64,000 nt of DNA from positions 1-64,000 of the forward strand of contig JAXEWB010000024.1 in the NCBI GenBank assembly GCA_034114085.1. The letters run 5' to 3'. Shown here piece after piece: positions 35,141 through 43,704 of this stretch (its first letter is position 1; each line of letters begins with the position of its first letter). Origin of the DNA: Spiro-02 sp034114085. GTDB lineage: Bacteria > Spirochaetota > Spirochaetia > Sphaerochaetales > Sphaerochaetaceae. Both the position numbers and the translations under genes were made by a program. Below the pieces are notes generated by a model that was given only the letters and a program-made list of their open reading frames with translations, was not told the origin of the DNA and ran no database searches.

Positions 35141-36736
35141 TCAGGCTTTTTCACTATCGGAAACGGGAGCGTCCCCTGTGTCCTGATGTCCTGTAGCTTG
35201 GTCATCCTCATAAACAGGATGTTCATCCTGCGGCGAAACGGATGATTGCGGGGTGATGGCGACCGTCGCCGGGCGATGGTCCGTTTCCTCTAGTCCCTCC
35301 GCCCGTAACCTGTTCTGCCGCCGGATTTCTCTTGTCAGCTCCTTTTCCCGCCGGCGTTCATCCCTGCTCTTTCGTTTCGGACGCTTCCTTGGAGCGAACC
35401 TGATTACCCAGCCCTGCAACGCATAGTAGGGGAGCAGGACGGCCAGGATCGGGAAATTCGCCTGATGGAAAATGTCCGGCAAAGCTCCTTTGAGGATCAG
35501 CAGCACAAGGCCAAGGGCGGAGAGCGTCCTGAAGCCCCTCTGCAATCCATGGATATTGCCTCTGATGCTGAACGCGATGACGAATGACTGAACCGCCATG
35601 ACCAGCAGCCATGGGTTGGCGAAAACAATGTTCTCATTGTACCAAGTGACATCGTGTGTGGAGCATGTCATCATGAATAGCAGTACAGAGGATACAATCC
35701 CTAGAACCAGGCACAACACGCCGTTGTAGAAGCCAAAAAGGAAACGGGGCAACGCATATCCATATTCTTTGTTGCAATGCCTGCGGTACCACCAGAGCAA
35801 TCCAAGCCCGATGCCGCCGAGGATAAATCCGGCGAGCAGCGAAGGGAGGAATGTGCGGGGTGCCTCGGTCTTGTCCGCGGGACGCACGCCGAGACCTTTC
35901 GTGTCGTTGCGTATTTCCGTGGATTGGACGAGTGGCCGCGTAGTGCCGTCCGGCCAGGTCCATGAGAAATCACCTGCGGCCTGTTCAAGGATTTCCGGCA
36001 GGAACATTTCGTCCCAGAGCGTGATGCGATGGTCTATTTCCCCGCTTTGAAGAAAGTTAAGCCCCCAATCCACAATCGGGTCGCTAATCGTATGCCGCAT
36101 GACATGCTGGCGGTACGTACCAGTTCCTGGAATTCCCTGCGCCCAGGTCTTGAATGCTCCGCCGGTCGCCGCATTGATGATATCCCTGATTCGTGTGGCG
36201 CAGTTGTCCTTGAAATGATGGTACAGGTAGGTGTTGTTCTCTGGCTGGATGTTGGCGTTGAGGAACTCGATTGCCGCGAGTTTCGCGGACGGGGGAAGGT
36301 CGAGCGTCTGCACCCGCACGTCCCGCTGTTCCTTGACGGCTTCGTCAAGCCGCCAGTCGGCGGCTGAACCCATCACATTGTAATACAGGCGTCCCAATGC
36401 GAAATTGCGGTAGAAATGATCTTGTTTGAAATTGAAGATTCCGTAGTCGAACATCACCGAAGTCCCCTCCGGCGGCACAACGACCAGCGAAGAATGCCCG
36501 AACCAGGCGTAGAGCGGGTTGCCCCTGCCGATTGTGACGAGCTGTATTTCGCAGGTTTCGGCGAATTCCCTCTGGGACTCCGGAATTGAAAAGTCGAAGT
36601 TCCACTGTGCGAGCATCCCCTCAGAATCGAAAGGCTGGACGGCGTGTACGTCTTCAATGACGGAAAAAGCCGACGCCGAGGCCGCCGCGACGAATATCAG
36701 GCCCACTGCCAACCAGAACGCTCTTCGAATTTTCAT
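35141..36736 (-). CDS. DUF4105 (Lnb N-terminal-like) membrane protein
   Basis: A 531-residue protein with a signal peptide (MKIRRAFWLAVGLIFVAAASASA). The N-terminal periplasmic DUF4105 domain has YAWFGHSSLVVV (His) and TYLYHHFKDNCATRIRDII (Cys), the pair expected for an NlpC/P60-like cysteine-hydrolase fold. About five transmembrane helices follow (residues ~300-450), then a strongly charged Lys/Arg/Glu tail in the cytoplasm. It may cleave lipoprotein or peptidoglycan bonds (inference from fold). No clear ribosome binding site; start chosen for the signal peptide. Confidence 0.83.
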   Translation of the reverse strand: MKIRRAFWLAVGLIFVAAASASAFSVIEDVHAVQPFDSEGMLAQWNFDFSIPESQREFAETCEIQLVTIGRGNPLYAWFGHSSLVVVPPEGTSVMFDYGIFNFKQDHFYRNFALGRLYYNVMGSAADWRLDEAVKEQRDVRVQTLDLPPSAKLAAIEFLNANIQPENNTYLYHHFKDNCATRIRDIINAATGGAFKTWAQGIPGTGTYRQHVMRHTISDPIVDWGLNFLQSGEIDHRITLWDEMFLPEILEQAAGDFSWTWPDGTTRPLVQSTEIRNDTKGLGVRPADKTEAPRTFLPSLLAGFILGGIGLGLLWWYRRHCNKEYGYALPRFLFGFYNGVLCLVLGIVSSVLLFMMTCSTHDVTWYNENIVFANPWLLVMAVQSFVIAFSIRGNIHGLQRGFRTLSALGLVLLILKGALPDIFHQANFPILAVLLPYYALQGWVIRFAPRKRPKRKSRDERRREKELTREIRRQNRLRAEGLEETDHRPATVAITPQSSVSPQDEHPVYEDDQATGHQDTGDAPVSDSEKA

Positions 36737-36935
36737 ACCGACAGAATAGCACATAAGGTGCGTTCATCCAATAACCTGCCGTGGAGAAACTCTTTCTCTT
36801 TTCCTCGTGTGATGTCGGTGATGAAAAATCTCCCTGTATGTCCGGATTCTTGTCGTCCGGGACGGTGATTCCTATTCGATAGCAGGTTGACAGGGGCGGG
36901 CTGACCGTCTACTCTGGACGGTACAGGGAGGCGAG

Positions 36936-37670
36936 ATGGAGCGGAACATCACCACGTTGGCAGTCGTGCTGCAAAGCCGCAGATGGGGTGAACTGCACCG
37001 CAAGGTCTCGTTGCTGACTCCCGAGCTGGGGATCATCGACGTCCTGGTGTATGGCGCGAGGAAGGGGCGTCAGGCGGGAAAGGCCGAAAGATTCCTTACC
37101 GGTAGGTTTTTTTTGTATTATAATCCTGTCAGGCAGGAGTATTCGTTGGTGGATGTCGAACCGCTGGCGGCGCATGAAGTGTTGGGGGAGGATCTCCGCC
37201 GGGTATGGGCCGCCTCGTTTTGCGTCGAGCTGATTTTGCGGACCGGAGGAGGGGAAAGCCTGCTGTTGTTCCTGTTGCTGACGCAGACGCTGGACCTGCT
37301 GTCTGACGGGGCCGTGGTGGACAGGGTGCTGATTCAATACGTCTGGAAATTGCTCCATATCGCGGGCAACGCCGCCGGCTTGGAGTCCTGTCCGGTGTGC
37401 GACCGGTTGTACGAACCGGATGAAATCCTCGGTTTCAGCCTATCGTTACTGGCGCCCTGTTGCCGTTCCTGCGCCGGAGAAGGCTACGAGATGATACTGC
37501 CGCCCGGCGCGAGGCGATACCTGGCGCTGACGGAAAAGCTGGAGATGCCCGAGGCCGTTTCCGTGGAATTGAGCGAAGCCGCCCAACAGCGAGTCAAGGC
37601 GTATATGCTACGGTATGCGTCGTTGTTTGCTGGCGAAGGACTGAAGACTCTCGCCGCCGGAGTCCTGTAG
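36936..37670 (+). CDS. recO: DNA repair protein RecO
   Basis: A 244-residue RecO: N-terminal OB fold (TTLAVVLQSRRWGELHRKVSLLTPELG...DVLVYGARK) and a helical domain with a Cys4 zinc site (CPVC at ~158 and CCRSC at ~190). RecO loads RecA onto SSB-coated DNA with RecR. GGGAGGCGAG precedes the ATG. The recJ gene follows on the same strand after 252 bp, giving a small cluster of RecF-pathway genes. Confidence 0.93.
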   Translation: MERNITTLAVVLQSRRWGELHRKVSLLTPELGIIDVLVYGARKGRQAGKAERFLTGRFFLYYNPVRQEYSLVDVEPLAAHEVLGEDLRRVWAASFCVELILRTGGGESLLLFLLLTQTLDLLSDGAVVDRVLIQYVWKLLHIAGNAAGLESCPVCDRLYEPDEILGFSLSLLAPCCRSCAGEGYEMILPPGARRYLALTEKLEMPEAVSVELSEAAQQRVKAYMLRYASLFAGEGLKTLAAGVL

Positions 37671-37804
37671 CCCCTCTCGTTTGGAGGAGCGCCGTCGGAC
37701 TCTTGCGAACCCCTTGGCGGCGTCGAGTCCCTTGATGTTTTTTCGCCGGGAACGCCGGCCCTGATCCTTTTCTTCCGCGAAGGGTCTTGCAATACATGGA
37801 ACCG

Positions 37805-37891
37805 GCGATGCCGTTCCCTTCAGGAACTTCATCGCACGGCCTATGACAGCGGAAACGGACGTTCCTTGGCCTTGGTCCTTCGACGTCCGTT
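37805..37891 (+). other. Two hairpins in the recO-recJ gap
   Basis: GCGATG (37805) pairs with CATCGC (37830), enclosing GTTCC/GGAAC. Then AACGGACGT (37854-37862) pairs perfectly with ACGTCCGTT (37883-37891). Neither has a T-run, so they are not ordinary terminators; they could be leader structures of recJ or processing sites. Confidence 0.45.
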
Positions 37892-37922
37892 GAATGCGTA
37901 AAAACAATAACAAGGTTGATGA

Positions 37923-40064
37923 TTGTATATGACATGGAAAAAGACTCGCATTTCCGCCGAAGTGGTTCGGCAGTTGCATGAGCGGTTCGGGATCGACTTG
38001 ATAACCGCCTCGATTCTTGCCCGGCGGGATGTGCAGACGCCCGACCAGGCGAAGTTCTATCTTGAATCCGAACTGACGTACCTGCGCAATCCGTTTCTGT
38101 TCGATGACATGGAGACGTTTGTTGACCGTATCGCGAACGCCAGGGAAGACGCTGAGAAAGTCAGGATTTTCGGAGACCGCGACGTAGATGGCATTACCAG
38201 CACCGTGCTGCTCAAGCAGGAGCTGGACCGGCTGGGGATCGAGACTTCGTACAAGCTTCCTGAGGGAGATGAACCGTACGGTATTACGATAGCGGGGGTG
38301 GAACAGGCGCATGCCGATGGGGTGACGCTGATTATTACCGTGGACTGCGGCATTTCCAATTATGAAGAAATAGCCCGTGCCAGTGAGCTCGGCATCGATA
38401 CCATCATCCTTGACCATCACATTTCGGGAGACTTGATTCCTCCCGCAGTGGCGGTGATCGACCCGAAGGCTGAAGGAAGCGGTTATCCGTTTCCCCATCT
38501 GGCGGGATGCGGCGTCGTGGCCAAGTGTATCTGGGCATTGAGATTTTCACAGACCGATTTCTATCATGAGGAGTTTATCCTGCTTCATGCGCAGCCCGGC
38601 AACGATACCGTGATCATCCAGGCCGTCAGGCTTGAAAACCTACTGGAGGTCGACAGGGTGGTCGAGGAGGTCGTTCCCGGAGTCCTTCCCGCTTCGCAAA
38701 GCCGTCTGATCGACTTCCTGTCCTGCGGGTTGCCGATACTCGTGCTGGACACCGATGTCGAGACACAGCAGTTGCGCAAGGCGTTCGGCAAGAACGTCGA
38801 CATCCACCTCGCCGACCTCCGTCCTGAGATGGAGCTCGTACTTCCTGTCATCAAGGGACGTAGCCTGTTCACGCTTTCGACGATGAGCCGTGCCGTCCGA
38901 TACAGCGGCAACCATGGAAGGGACGAGTTGGAAGCGCTGGTTTCGTTGTTCAACGCTTATGTATTGAAGAAATATCCGTCCCTTTCCACCGACTATGAGA
39001 AGATTCTCGATCTGGTGGCGATCGGTACGGTCGCCGACCTGATGCCGATGGTGGATGAAAACAGAATCCTGGTGAAGAAGGGGCTGAAGGTGCTGATGGA
39101 AGGCGACCGTAAGAACCTGCTTCCCCTGATGACCATGCAGAACCTGTCGGGCAGGGCGATCGGGACGACCGATTTGGGGTGGCAGCTTTCGCCGATCATC
39201 AACGCGTCGGGTCGGATGGGCTGTCCCGGTGTCGCCGCCGACATGCTGCTGGTGGAGGACCTTCGCGATTGTGAGCAGTTGGCCGGCAATCTGATTCGGT
39301 TGAACAAAGAGCGTCAGAAGCTCGGAGAGGATTCCTGGGATCGTCTGCTTCCCAAGGCGAAGGAGAGCCTGGAGGAGTTCGGCAGCAAATTCCTTATGGT
39401 CGAGGATTCCTCGCTTTCCCGCGGTATCACCGGGGTGATGGCCGCTCGGTTGCTCAAGCAATTTTCCGTACCATCGCTTGTGATAGCCCAGGTCGAAGGT
39501 GCTCGCGCTACAGGTTCGATGCGTAGTCCCGCCGGTTTTAACGTCAGGGATTTCCTCGCCCGGTTCGACGACTTGTTCCTTGATTTCGGCGGACATGCCT
39601 GTGCTGGCGGATTCTCCATCGATTCCAAGGATTTGGCGGTGCTTCATGATCGTATGATGGAGCAGATTGATTGTATGGATATCGCGGATGAGGAAGAGGA
39701 ATCCATCAGGGTCGACTGCACGTTGCCTCCCGATTATCTTAATCCCGACATTATCAAGCTGGTCGAGTTCTTTGAGCCGTATGGCGAGCAGAATCCTCCG
39801 CTTCAGTTCCTGATGGAAGGCGCCCTCATAGAGGACATGCAGTTCCTCAACAACGCGAAGGCTGGCCCCGCCCACCTGAAGCTGACTTTCGGCTTTGGAA
39901 GCTACAAATGGCCCGCGGTGTTTTGGAAGGCCGGAGACAGGGTGGGGAAGGACTTTGATGCCGGGGATTGCGCCGATGTCGTGTTTCGCCTTGGGCGCAA
40001 TTACTACAAGAACCATGAGACCTTGCAGTTGACCGTCCTTGACATGAAGCGGCATGGAGCGTAA
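37923..40064 (+). CDS. recJ: Single-stranded-DNA-specific exonuclease RecJ (long form)
   Basis: A 713-residue DHH-family exonuclease. Motif I is DRDVDG at 85-90, motif II VDCGI at 140-144, motif III LDHH at 163-166, motif IV DLVAIGTVADLMPM at 363-376, and the DHHA1 domain has DFGGHACAGGFSI. Normal RecJ is about 560-590 residues. Here ~137 extra residues (about 214-350) are inserted between motifs III and IV, with a VLDTDVETQQLRKAFGKN segment of no recognised family. The TTG start at 37923 has AAGG 7 nt upstream; ATG 37929 is the alternative. Confidence 0.94.
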   Translation: MYMTWKKTRISAEVVRQLHERFGIDLITASILARRDVQTPDQAKFYLESELTYLRNPFLFDDMETFVDRIANAREDAEKVRIFGDRDVDGITSTVLLKQELDRLGIETSYKLPEGDEPYGITIAGVEQAHADGVTLIITVDCGISNYEEIARASELGIDTIILDHHISGDLIPPAVAVIDPKAEGSGYPFPHLAGCGVVAKCIWALRFSQTDFYHEEFILLHAQPGNDTVIIQAVRLENLLEVDRVVEEVVPGVLPASQSRLIDFLSCGLPILVLDTDVETQQLRKAFGKNVDIHLADLRPEMELVLPVIKGRSLFTLSTMSRAVRYSGNHGRDELEALVSLFNAYVLKKYPSLSTDYEKILDLVAIGTVADLMPMVDENRILVKKGLKVLMEGDRKNLLPLMTMQNLSGRAIGTTDLGWQLSPIINASGRMGCPGVAADMLLVEDLRDCEQLAGNLIRLNKERQKLGEDSWDRLLPKAKESLEEFGSKFLMVEDSSLSRGITGVMAARLLKQFSVPSLVIAQVEGARATGSMRSPAGFNVRDFLARFDDLFLDFGGHACAGGFSIDSKDLAVLHDRMMEQIDCMDIADEEEESIRVDCTLPPDYLNPDIIKLVEFFEPYGEQNPPLQFLMEGALIEDMQFLNNAKAGPAHLKLTFGFGSYKWPAVFWKAGDRVGKDFDAGDCADVVFRLGRNYYKNHETLQLTVLDMKRHGA

Positions 40065-40092
40065 AAAGTGCCATGCGATTGTCGTTTTTCGC

Positions 40093-40121
40093 TTGACATT
40101 TTAATTTTTTTTCAAGATTAT
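40093..40121 (+). promoter_or_regulatory. Promoter of rpsU
   Basis: A perfect TTGACA at 40093-40098 in an AT-rich stretch, then a -10 box GATTAT (40116-40121) after 17 bp, or the overlapping TATTAC. It lies about 50 bp before the rpsU start. Confidence 0.65.
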
Positions 40122-40173
40122 TACAGAGCATTTTGACCCGAGGCGAAATACGGGAAGGGGGTGATGTTAGTTT

Positions 40174-40383
40174 ATGGCCTATGTAAAAGTTGATGACAAC
40201 GAACCATTGGAGAAGTCGATTAAGCGCTTCAAGAGAATGGTTGAGAAAGAAGGCATCATCCGCGAGTGGAAGAAGCGCGAGTATTTTGAAAAGCCCTCCA
40301 CCATCCTGAACCGGAAGAAGAAGGCTCTCGCCCGCAAGCAGATGAAGAAGGTGCGCAAGTTGCATGCCTCCAAGAGCTATTAA
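40174..40383 (+). CDS. rpsU: 30S ribosomal protein bS21
   Basis: A 69-residue basic protein matching bS21 across its length (MAYVKVDDNEPLEKSIKRFK, REYFEKPSTILNRKKKALARK). bS21 sits near the anti-Shine-Dalgarno end of 16S rRNA. AGGGGGTG precedes the ATG. It is flanked by its own promoter and terminator, so it is monocistronic here rather than in the rpsU-dnaG-rpoD operon of proteobacteria. Confidence 0.97.
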   Translation: MAYVKVDDNEPLEKSIKRFKRMVEKEGIIREWKKREYFEKPSTILNRKKKALARKQMKKVRKLHASKSY

Positions 40384-40416
40384 GCTTGAGCAGTCCGTAC
40401 TGAAACAGCGTTTACT

Positions 40417-40448
40417 CCCTCTGTAGCCGAAAGGTTGCGGAGGGTTTT
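40417..40448 (+). terminator. Rho-independent terminator of rpsU
   Basis: A 12-bp stem (CCCTCTGTAGCC / GGTTGCGGAGGG, with G-U pairs) closed by a GAAA tetraloop and followed by TTTTT. Confidence 0.92.
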
Positions 40449-40696
40449 TCTTACTTTCTTGACGTTCATGTTCATGGACAAAATCGGTGTTTCCATGTAT
40501 AACATGAACAATGCGGGCGATGTGGTGTTCTGTCTCCCGTTTTGCCCGTCTGGATTTTTTTCTCGCACTGCGGTTCTGTTGTTTCTCCCTGAATCGGGCG
40601 TTGGCTCGGCTTTTGACTTGTAAGGATTTTATTAATTATTTTTTCATCAACAATTACGCCTCAAATTTATCATAACGTAAATTTAATAAAAAAAAT

Positions 40697-40726
40697 TTGA
40701 CAAATACATTACTTGCACGGTACAAT
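40697..40726 (+). promoter_or_regulatory. Promoter of serA-serC
   Basis: TTGACA (40697-40702), an 18-bp spacer and TACAAT (40721-40726). The remaining ~250 bp between the rpsU terminator and this promoter is AT-rich without a supported gene. Confidence 0.8.
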
Positions 40727-40860
40727 AAACATGCTTGGCTAAAATAATGCGTCTGCATGTTTCTGTAGGCGTTCATTTTTTGGCGGCGTGGTTTTGTGCG
40801 GGGCGCCCCCGCAAGAAGTTTCAAGACGGGTCTTGTTGGATGGACATCCAGGACCTAGCA
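40727..40860 (+). other. Hairpin-rich 5' leader of serA-serC
   Basis: Four perfect inverted repeats follow one another in the ~140-nt leader. AAACATGC (40727) pairs with GCATGTTT (40755); GCGGGG with CCCCGC around 40797-40811; CAAGA with TCTTG around 40823-40836; and TGGAT with ATCCA around 40839-40852. No known riboswitch consensus was recognised. Such a leader suggests control by RNA structure, by a protein, or mRNA stabilisation. Confidence 0.55.
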
Positions 40861-40875
40861 ATAAGGAGCGGATAA

Positions 40876-41760
40876 ATGCTTATTCTTATTTCTGATGCGT
40901 TTGATGCATCCCTGCCGGGACGTTTGGCGGAGTTCGGTGAAGTCACCGACGACAAAAGCCGTTTGGCCGAAGCGAATGTCGTTTTGGTCAGGGCGAAGAC
41001 AAAGTGCACCAAGGAGTATATCGATCAGGCCCCGAACCTGAAGCTGATTATCCGTGGTGGCGTCGGAATCGACAATATCGACAAGGCGTACGCTGAAAGC
41101 AAGGGGATTATGGTTCGCAATACTCCCAAGGCGTCGTCAATCGCCGTCGCGGAGCTGGCTTTTGCATTGATGCTCAGCACGCCGAATCATTTGGTTCAAT
41201 ACCATGAAGGGATGAAGGCTGGTGAATGGCTGAAGAATATCAAGCGTACCGAGCTGTATGGCAAGACCCTGTGTCTGTTCGGCATCGGCAACATCGCCCG
41301 TGAAGTGGCGAGCCGGGCGAAAGCTTTCGGCATGAAGGTCGTCGCCTACGACAAATATGTGCAGCAGAGCCCGGCGGCTGAGATGAAGGCCACTCCGGAA
41401 GAAGCGGTAAAAGACGCCGACTATATTTCCATGCATCTGCCGTTGACCGATGAGACGCGTGGTATGATGAACAAGGATTTGATTGCTTGTTGCACCCGCA
41501 AACCCGTCGTCATCAATACTGGACGCGGCCTGTGCGTGGACGCGGACGACATGGTGGCGGCCTTGGCTGACGGAAGCGTCTCCTGGTATTGCGCCGACGT
41601 CTATCCCTCCGATCCTCCCGCAGAGGATTATCCGATTCTGAAAGCTGAACATGTTACGCTGACCCCCCATGTGGGAGCCAATAGCGTCGAGAATCTGAAC
41701 CGCATCGGTGATGAAGTCCATGGGATGATCGCTGAACTCGCAAAGGAAGGAAAAATCTGA
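40876..41760 (+). CDS. serA: D-3-phosphoglycerate dehydrogenase (short form)
   Basis: A 294-residue D-2-hydroxyacid dehydrogenase. LIIRGGVGIDNIDKAYAESKG, the NAD-binding GKTLCLFGIGNIAREVA, INTGRGLCVDADDM and the catalytic His in LTPHVGANSVEN are all present. It lacks the C-terminal ACT domain that gives serine feedback in the long form. Coupling to serC (TGATG overlap) makes a 3-phosphoglycerate dehydrogenase role very likely. AAGGAG precedes the ATG. Confidence 0.92.
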   Translation: MLILISDAFDASLPGRLAEFGEVTDDKSRLAEANVVLVRAKTKCTKEYIDQAPNLKLIIRGGVGIDNIDKAYAESKGIMVRNTPKASSIAVAELAFALMLSTPNHLVQYHEGMKAGEWLKNIKRTELYGKTLCLFGIGNIAREVASRAKAFGMKVVAYDKYVQQSPAAEMKATPEEAVKDADYISMHLPLTDETRGMMNKDLIACCTRKPVVINTGRGLCVDADDMVAALADGSVSWYCADVYPSDPPAEDYPILKAEHVTLTPHVGANSVENLNRIGDEVHGMIAELAKEGKI

Positions 41761-42845
41761 TGAACAGGAAGAAGAATTATTTCGCCGGCCCCTCTGTAAT
41801 GCCTGTAGAGGTGCTTGAACAACTGAAGGAACAGATAGTCGATTATGAAGGGCAGGGACTTTCCATGATTGAGGCCAGTCACCGTGGCGGTATGTTCGAG
41901 GCCATGTACGATGAATGCCTCGGCCTGATGCGTGAGCTGCTGAACATTCCTGAGGACTACGACGTGTATTTCCTTGGTGGCGGCGCGACGTTGCAGTTCG
42001 CCATGATCCCCATGAACTTCCTCCGCCCCGGAACCGTCGCTGACTACATCAAGAGCGGTACCTGGTCCAACAAGGCCACCGACGATGCTCAGAAGTTCGG
42101 TAACGTCCATCTGTATTTCGACGGTACGGACGGCAAGTTCACGACATTGCCCGACCCCGCGACGGTAAAGCCGAGCATAAACAGCTCTTACCTCTATCTC
42201 TGTTCGAATGAGACAATCCATGGCGTCGAATGGCAGTCGTTCCCTGATACCGGTGATGTTCCGATGATTGCGGACATGTCCAGTGACATCCTTTCCCGTC
42301 CTGTTCCCGTCGGGAAGTTCGACATGATCTATGGCGGCGTCCAGAAGAACCTCGGCCCCGCCGGAGCGACCTTCATCATCATGAAGAAGTCCCTGCTTGA
42401 GAAGCAGAACGACAACCTGCCCGCATACCTGAACTACAAGCTGCATGCGAAGGAGAAGGGACTGTACAACACGCCTCCCGTGTTCTCCATCTGGGCGGTC
42501 AAGCTCGTCCTTGAATGGATCAAGAAAAATGGCGGCGCGGAAGGAATGCGTAAGCGCGCCGTTGAGAAGAGTTCGATTGTCTATGATACGATTGATGGAA
42601 GCGATGGGTTCTATCGTTCCCCCGTCAATCCCGCGTTCCGTTCAAAGATGAATATCCCGTTCCGCCTGGCAAGCGAGGATTTGGAGAAGGCTTTCCTTGC
42701 GGAGGCTTCCGCTAATGGCATGCTGGGGCTGAAGGGGCATCGGTCCGTCGGTGGAATCCGGGCTTCCGTCTACAATGCCCTGCCTATCGAGGACGTGCAG
42801 GCGCTTGCTGATTTCATGAAGGATTTCCAGAAGAGAAACGGTTGA
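41760..42845 (+). CDS. serC: Phosphoserine aminotransferase
   Basis: A 361-residue class V, PLP-dependent aminotransferase converting 3-phosphohydroxypyruvate to phosphoserine. FAGPSVMPVEVLEQL at the N terminus, the phosphate/PLP loop FLGGGATLQFAMIP, and the Schiff-base lysine in YGGVQKNLGPAG near residue 191 are seen. Its ATG overlaps the serA stop codon by one base. No serB gene is in the window. Confidence 0.96.
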   Translation: MNRKKNYFAGPSVMPVEVLEQLKEQIVDYEGQGLSMIEASHRGGMFEAMYDECLGLMRELLNIPEDYDVYFLGGGATLQFAMIPMNFLRPGTVADYIKSGTWSNKATDDAQKFGNVHLYFDGTDGKFTTLPDPATVKPSINSSYLYLCSNETIHGVEWQSFPDTGDVPMIADMSSDILSRPVPVGKFDMIYGGVQKNLGPAGATFIIMKKSLLEKQNDNLPAYLNYKLHAKEKGLYNTPPVFSIWAVKLVLEWIKKNGGAEGMRKRAVEKSSIVYDTIDGSDGFYRSPVNPAFRSKMNIPFRLASEDLEKAFLAEASANGMLGLKGHRSVGGIRASVYNALPIEDVQALADFMKDFQKRNG

Positions 42846-42920
42846 TTTTGCAGAGGCCTTCATGCGGTTCGTATGCGTTTGCGTCCGTATGAAGGCCTTG
42901 TCGTATATTGGGAGTGTGTG

Positions 42921-43373
42921 GTGAAAAAGATAGATGAAACCAACAAAGCGATAATCAAACAGCTGTGTGATGGACGTAAAGCGTATAGCGCGATCGCGGA
43001 AGAATTGAATATCACTGAGAATACGGTGAGGGCTCGCGTCAACAAGCTCATTGAGGAAGGCGTATTGCAGATTTCCGGTCTGATTGATCCTGAATGCATT
43101 CCTGGATTGCAGGTCGTAATGATGGGCGTAAAACTCAAGACGCTGGATCTTGAGCGCAAGGCAAAGGAGTTCTCCCGCTTGCGTGGCGTCATTTCATCAG
43201 CTGTCGTGACCGGTCGCTACGATCTGATTGTACAGTTGATTTTGAGCGAAGATGAGAATCTCTCTTTGCTGGATTTCTTTAAACATGAACTGGTGAAGAT
43301 CAACGAAGTGCTTGAAGTCGAGACTTTTGTTGTCTACCAGTCCCATAACTATAGGATTCCCTACATTCTGTAA
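42921..43373 (+). CDS. Lrp/AsnC-family transcriptional regulator
   Basis: A 150-residue Lrp-type regulator: N-terminal HTH (AYSAIAEELNITENTVRARVNKLIEEG) and C-terminal RAM ligand domain (ISSAVVTGRYDLIVQLILSEDENLS). The GTG start at 42921 follows GGGAG at 6 nt; the frame from 42873 adds unrelated residues. It lies 75 bp after serC, so it may sense an amino acid and control serine synthesis (inference). A terminator follows. Confidence 0.9.
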   Translation: MKKIDETNKAIIKQLCDGRKAYSAIAEELNITENTVRARVNKLIEEGVLQISGLIDPECIPGLQVVMMGVKLKTLDLERKAKEFSRLRGVISSAVVTGRYDLIVQLILSEDENLSLLDFFKHELVKINEVLEVETFVVYQSHNYRIPYIL

Positions 43374-43401
43374 TTGTACAAGTAGCCCTTGTTGTTTCAG
43401 A

Positions 43402-43438
43402 AGGCCGTCGTAAAAAATATTTGCGACGGCCTGTTTGC
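43402..43438 (+). terminator. Terminator after the Lrp-like gene
   Basis: AGGCCGTCG pairs perfectly with CGACGGCCT around an A/T-rich loop; the T-run after it is short (TGTTTG), so efficiency is uncertain. Confidence 0.65.
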
Positions 43439-43704
43439 ATACGCTTTTTCCGCTTTGCCGTCTTGTGGACGGCCTGCCGCCGTGTTCATCGGCTTACGGG
43501 ACGATTGATCCATGACCAACGGGGGAGTTGTTCGGCGACTGGCATCGTCCTTCTGCGTTGCGCAAGTCCTGGTGCGTGTACATCGGAGAGCGGCAAATAA
43601 AATCGTCTCTAATCATTGCTTTGGTACAGCCAAAAAGGTCAGAACATGCTATGATGGGAATATCATGGTGGATTGTGTCTTCAATCCCTTGGCCAGGAGG
43701 TGGT

